From Myxococcales bacterium (GTDB taxonomy: Bacteria > Myxococcota_A > Polyangia > Nannocystales > Nannocystaceae): DNA of 64,000 nucleotides. The stretch is taken from NCBI GenBank assembly GCA_020633315.1, contig JACKDV010000005.1:310001-374000 (forward strand), in the 5' to 3' direction. The position numbers and the translations under genes were made by a program. This document shows positions 60,716-64,000 of the stretch, piece by piece. The notes below the pieces were generated by a model, which ran no database searches, had not been told where the DNA came from, and saw nothing but the letters and a program-made list of their open reading frames with translations. How positions within the stretch are numbered: the stretch's first letter is position 1; the number at the start of each line of letters is the position of its first letter.

Positions 60716-62490
60716 CGTGCGTCCTCCTCCGCGCTCACCCCCTGCTCGCGCAGGTTGTTGAGGCGGCTGCCCACCGGCGCGGGCACGTCGGGATCGATGA
60801 CCACGTCGACCACGAAGGGCCCCGGTGCCTCGAGGGCGGCAAGGATCGCGCCCTCGAGATCCTCCTCGGACTCGATGCGGACCCCGTCGGCGCCCATCGA
60901 GCGCGCGAACTCGGCGAAGTCGGTGCGGGGGATCGCGGTCTCCACCGGCTGGTAGCCGGCGTCGCGCATCCCGTGCTCGACCATGCCGTACTGCGAGTCG
61001 TTGACCACGATCCAGATGACCGGGAGGTTGTACTGCACCGCGGTGCTCACCTCGCAGTTCATCAGCATGGCGCCGTCGCCCACGATCGAGACCGCCTTGT
61101 CGGCGTGGTGCATGGCCGCCCCGAGGACCCCGGTGGCGCCGTGCCCCATCGAGCCCCAGCCCATGTTGGCGCGATAGCGGCCGGACCGCGGCATGCACAG
61201 GTGGTGGTTGGTCCACGCGAACGAGTTGCCCGCCTCGGCCACGATGATGGCCTCGGTCTCGTCCACCACCAGGCGCTGCACGAAGTCCATGAGCACCTGG
61301 GGCCGCACGGGCCCGAGGCGCCGCGGCGTGAGCGGCACGGGTCGACGGTGGGACCGGACCTCGATTCCCTGCCGCGGGTGATCGGCGGGGATGAGCTCGA
61401 GCAGCGCGCTCAAGAAGGTGCCCAGCTCGGCCTGGATGCCGAGGGTGGGCACCTCGGGATAGGACACGCCCGGGATCTCGGGATCGATGTCCACGTGGAT
61501 GAGGCTGCGCTTGGGCAGCAGGTCGCGGGACCAGCCCGAGCTGAACTCGCCCAGGCGGCTGCCGAGCACCAGGATGTGGTCGGGCTCCACGGCGCGCACG
61601 GCATCGATCGGCCCCTGGTGTCCTCCGAGCCCGGTCACGCCCACGTGCAGCGGGTGCTCCTCGGGGAGGATCCCCTTGCCGCGCGGCGTCGACATCACGG
61701 GCGCGCCCAGGCGCTCGGCCAGCTCGCGCACCAAGCTCGAGCAGTTGCGGGCGCCGTAGCCCACCCACAGCATCGAGCGACCCGAGCACAGCAGCTCCGC
61801 GCAGCGCTCCACGTCGCCGCGGTCCACGATCCGCTCCGGCCGCAGCTCGTCGGAGGTGGGCACCCGCGGGCGCTCGCGCAGCTGCCCCGACTGCACGCTG
61901 GTCGGCATGGCCACGTGGGCCACGAAGCCATGCGGCCGCCGCAGGCCCCGGGCCAGGCGCGAGACCGCCACGTCGAGCTGCTCCTCGTGCTCGATGACGG
62001 TGGCGTAGTGGAACAGCGGCCCCGAGGTGTACATCCCCCCGAGCAGCGAGTGCGGCCCCGACTCCTGTAGCACCCAGCGATCCCGACGCGCGGGCGGAGT
62101 GGTCCCCGACAAGAAGATGACCTGCGCCCCCTCGCGACGCGCCACGAATAGACCGGTCAGTGCATTCGTGATCCCCGGGCCGGTGGTCGCGAACACCACG
62201 GTGGGTCGGCCGCTCGCGAGCGACGCCTCCACCGCCGCGAACGCGGCGCCCGACTCGTGACGCGTGTGCACCACCCGGATGCGCGACGAGTTGAGGGCAT
62301 CGCTCATCGGAGCGATGCCTCCTCCCACCACGCCGAAGGCGGTCTCGACCCCCATCTCGAACAGCAGGTCGGCCAGCACGTCCGACATGCGCTTCGATTC
62401 GGGCTCGGTGACGAAGTTCAGCAGGTCACGACCGAGCGACTCTCCCCCTTCGCTCGGATCGATGACGAGTGCATCCGTTGACTTGCTCAT
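60712..62490 (-). CDS. Thiamine-diphosphate enzyme, acetolactate synthase-like
   Basis: 592 residues from ATG 62490. The activating Glu79 lies in VVHTRHESGA, the central domain follows (VGYGARNCS, HVDIDPEIPG), and the ThDP motif GDGAMLMNCEVSTA leads to IVVNDSQYGM. The family includes acetolactate synthase, benzoylformate decarboxylase and acyloin-forming enzymes. No acetolactate synthase small subunit or other ilv gene is near, and it is coupled to a KASIII gene. Acyloin or alpha-hydroxyketone formation is thus more likely than branched-chain amino-acid synthesis. Confidence 0.9.
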   Translation of the reverse strand: MSKSTDALVIDPSEGGESLGRDLLNFVTEPESKRMSDVLADLLFEMGVETAFGVVGGGIAPMSDALNSSRIRVVHTRHESGAAFAAVEASLASGRPTVVFATTGPGITNALTGLFVARREGAQVIFLSGTTPPARRDRWVLQESGPHSLLGGMYTSGPLFHYATVIEHEEQLDVAVSRLARGLRRPHGFVAHVAMPTSVQSGQLRERPRVPTSDELRPERIVDRGDVERCAELLCSGRSMLWVGYGARNCSSLVRELAERLGAPVMSTPRGKGILPEEHPLHVGVTGLGGHQGPIDAVRAVEPDHILVLGSRLGEFSSGWSRDLLPKRSLIHVDIDPEIPGVSYPEVPTLGIQAELGTFLSALLELIPADHPRQGIEVRSHRRPVPLTPRRLGPVRPQVLMDFVQRLVVDETEAIIVAEAGNSFAWTNHHLCMPRSGRYRANMGWGSMGHGATGVLGAAMHHADKAVSIVGDGAMLMNCEVSTAVQYNLPVIWIVVNDSQYGMVEHGMRDAGYQPVETAIPRTDFAEFARSMGADGVRIESEEDLEGAILAALEAPGPFVVDVVIDPDVPAPVGSRLNNLREQGVSAEEDAR

Positions 62491-62831
62491 GGCCCCCAAT
62501 CGCGTCGGCATTTGTTCGAGCGGTCCATTTTGGTCCACCGCCACCCCCCGTAGCGGCTTCACGACCGTTCGTCCGACGCCCCCTTACATGTAGTAGAGTG
62601 GGCCCAGGAGGGCCCAGGATTCAAGAAGGGAGCACCCGACGTTGCTCATGTGAAATTCCTGCATGACGGAAACACACGATCCAAAGCGACTGAAATTACG
62701 GTTGTTCCATCTACGTAACGAGCAGTCGTTTTGAATCGGTGCGCAAACGCACCCCGAGCGTCGCGAGGGAGCGACCGGCTCGGTCCTGCCCCTCGTCCCG
62801 TTCGAGACGCCTCTGCGCCCCGTTCACGCCT
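62491..62831. other. Gene-free stretch upstream of the ThDP enzyme
   Basis: About 340 bp without a credible gene, clearly richer in A/T than its surroundings (62640-62740). It holds two tandem GGCCCAGGA units ten bases apart (62601-62609 and 62611-62619) and a TACATGTA palindrome (62585-62592). These could mark the promoter region of the ThDP-ketosynthase unit, but no clear -35/-10 or sigma-54 pair was found. Confidence 0.5.
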
Positions 62832-63182
62832 TCACTTGTTGGGGCCGTGGATCACGTCGGACATCATCGACGGCAGGGGATCGCGCTTGGGCGCGGCCGT
62901 GATCTCGTCGGCCATCGCCGGCGGAGCATCGGCCCCCACGAAGGTGATCACCTCGGTCTCGGGATCCTTGGCCACGGTGGCCGGGGCCTGGGCCGCGTCC
63001 ACCTCGGCCAGCGCCTCGTCCTCGTCCTCGGGCGGCGGCTCCTCGACGATCACCACCGGCGGGTCGAGGAGCTGGGCCTCCGGATCGACGGTGGCCACGT
63101 CGGCGCGAGCACAACCGAAGGAGCCGGCGCCCAACGAGCCGATGGTCACGAGCACGAGGAGACGGGCACGACCAGGCATCAT
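62832..63182 (-). CDS. Small acidic lipoprotein
   Basis: 116 residues from ATG 63182 (or the next ATG, 63179). The signal peptide ends in the lipobox AGSFGC. The mature part is acidic and Pro/Glu/Ala-rich (VEEPPPEDEDEALAEVDAAQ), without a recognised domain. Divergent from the sugar-kinase gene by about 90 bp. Confidence 0.7.
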   Translation of the reverse strand: MMPGRARLLVLVTIGSLGAGSFGCARADVATVDPEAQLLDPPVVIVEEPPPEDEDEALAEVDAAQAPATVAKDPETEVITFVGADAPPAMADEITAAPKRDPLPSMMSDVIHGPNK

Positions 63183-63272
63183 CACCAGGGTACACGCTTC
63201 GGACGCGCGCGTAGTTCCACCGACGCGCCACCACACCCATGGGCGGTATGCTCCGCGCCACCAAGGACCGCC

Positions 63273-64000
63273 GTGAGCCGCAGCCCCCTCGTCCTCGCCA
63301 TCGATCTCGGCACCTCGGGGCCCAAGGTGGCGCTCGTCACCGCCACGGGACGCGTGCTGGCGGGGGCCACGGCACCGACCAGGCTGTACCTATCGGAGGG
63401 CGGCGGGGCCGAGCAGGATCCCGAGGACTGGTGGGCGGCGATCCTGCAGGCCACCGCGCGGCTTCGCGAGGGTCGGGAGGAAGACTTCTCGCGGGTGATC
63501 GCGGTGGGCGTGACCTCGCAGTGGGCCGGCACCGTGCCCGTGGACGCCGACGGCCGCGCGCTGGGCCGCGCCGTGATCTGGATGGACTCGCGAGGCGCCC
63601 GCTACATCGACGAGATCGTCGGCGGCCTGCTCAAGGTGGAGGGCTACGCGGCCTCCAAGCTGTGGACCTGGATCCGACGCACCGGCGGCGCCCCGAGCCT
63701 GGTGGGCAAGGAGCCGCTGTCGCACATCCTGTTCCTGCGGCACGAGCGACCCGAGCAGTACCGCGCGGCGGCCAAGCTGCTCGAGCCCAAGGACTACCTG
63801 ATCCAGCGCCTCACCGGCGAGGCGATGGCCACCTACGACTCGATCGCGCTGCACTGGGTGACCGACAACCGCGACATCGAGCGCATCGACTACGACGCCG
63901 ATCTGCTCGCGCTGGCCGGGCTGCCGCGTGACAAGCTGCCCTCGCTGTGCCGGGCCACCGATGTGGTGGGCACGCTGCGCCCCGAGGCGGCGCGGGAGCT
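63273..64000 (+). CDS. FGGY carbohydrate kinase, xylulokinase-like (3' end outside window)
   Basis: 242 codons from GTG 63273 to the right edge. The phosphate-1 loop AIDLGTSGPKVALV, then GVTSQWAGTVPVD and AVIWMDSRGARY, are typical of FGGY-family sugar kinases, nearest to xylulokinase and gluconokinase types. The N-terminal substrate domain is complete; the C-terminal ATPase half is missing because of the window boundary. The sugar is not determined. Confidence 0.88.
   Translation, partial: MSRSPLVLAIDLGTSGPKVALVTATGRVLAGATAPTRLYLSEGGGAEQDPEDWWAAILQATARLREGREEDFSRVIAVGVTSQWAGTVPVDADGRALGRAVIWMDSRGARYIDEIVGGLLKVEGYAASKLWTWIRRTGGAPSLVGKEPLSHILFLRHERPEQYRAAAKLLEPKDYLIQRLTGEAMATYDSIALHWVTDNRDIERIDYDADLLALAGLPRDKLPSLCRATDVVGTLRPEAARE

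Overview
The window is GC-rich, densely coded DNA from what is most likely a myxobacterium of the Nannocystaceae type (Nannocystis, Plesiocystis, Enhygromyxa relatives). This is inferred from several features: lipoproteins whose lipobox Cys is followed by Ser/Thr/Gly/Asp-rich linkers, FG-GAP and Cys-rich-module surface proteins, a Ser/Thr kinase fused to TPRs, an AgmX/PglI-like envelope protein, an MXAN_5187-like protein, and many GTG starts. No phage, insertion sequence, CRISPR array, rRNA or conventional tRNA was seen.

Layout. 1-3784: the end of a flavin halogenase-like gene, then a lipoprotein/cupin/dihydroorotase cluster and a zinc-ribbon membrane protein. 3801-10614: an RNA-repair and RNA-surveillance island. 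It holds rtcA and rtcB (minus), the divergent sigma-54 activator gene rtcR (plus), a Ro60/TROVE gene, and then about 790 bp containing seven Y-RNA-like hairpin genes in tandem. Two of these carry complete tRNA-mimic modules in permuted order and a third carries a decayed one. The rtcB and ro upstream regions share near-identical sigma-54 promoter matches and a related inverted repeat, so one RtcR regulon probably covers both.

10623-22787: a membrane protein, an FG-GAP lipoprotein, a serine hydrolase, a TrpB2-type tryptophan synthase beta chain with a solitary DNA methyltransferase, and a comEC-FHA-selA operon. 22878-32555: an MXAN_5187-like protein, peptide deformylase, a SirB1-like protein, two Pro/Glu/Ala-rich envelope proteins (one AgmX-like), a VOC protein plus WYL regulator behind an array of four operator-like palindromes, an unknown protein and a CAP-domain lipoprotein.

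32596-41381: a fatty-acid desaturase, a PAS-GGDEF-EAL protein, a small protein ending in ten Ser-His-Gly repeats, a short HxsD-like protein, a kinase-TPR protein and a NAGPA-type glycosidase. The repeat protein and HxsD-like neighbour resemble parts of the His-Xaa-Ser modification system, but the radical-SAM genes of that system are not nearby.

41455-58884: mainly envelope and signalling genes, including a 1271-residue Cys-rich lipoprotein, an OmpA-like protein, an integrin-like FG-GAP/RTX lipoprotein, a MepA-type endopeptidase, an FGE-like lipoprotein, a hybrid histidine kinase, a TlpA-like thioredoxin and an M20 peptidase. 59016-64000: an unknown protein, a translationally coupled ThDP enzyme/ketosynthase III pair that may make an acyloin-type metabolite, a lipoprotein and the start of an FGGY sugar kinase.
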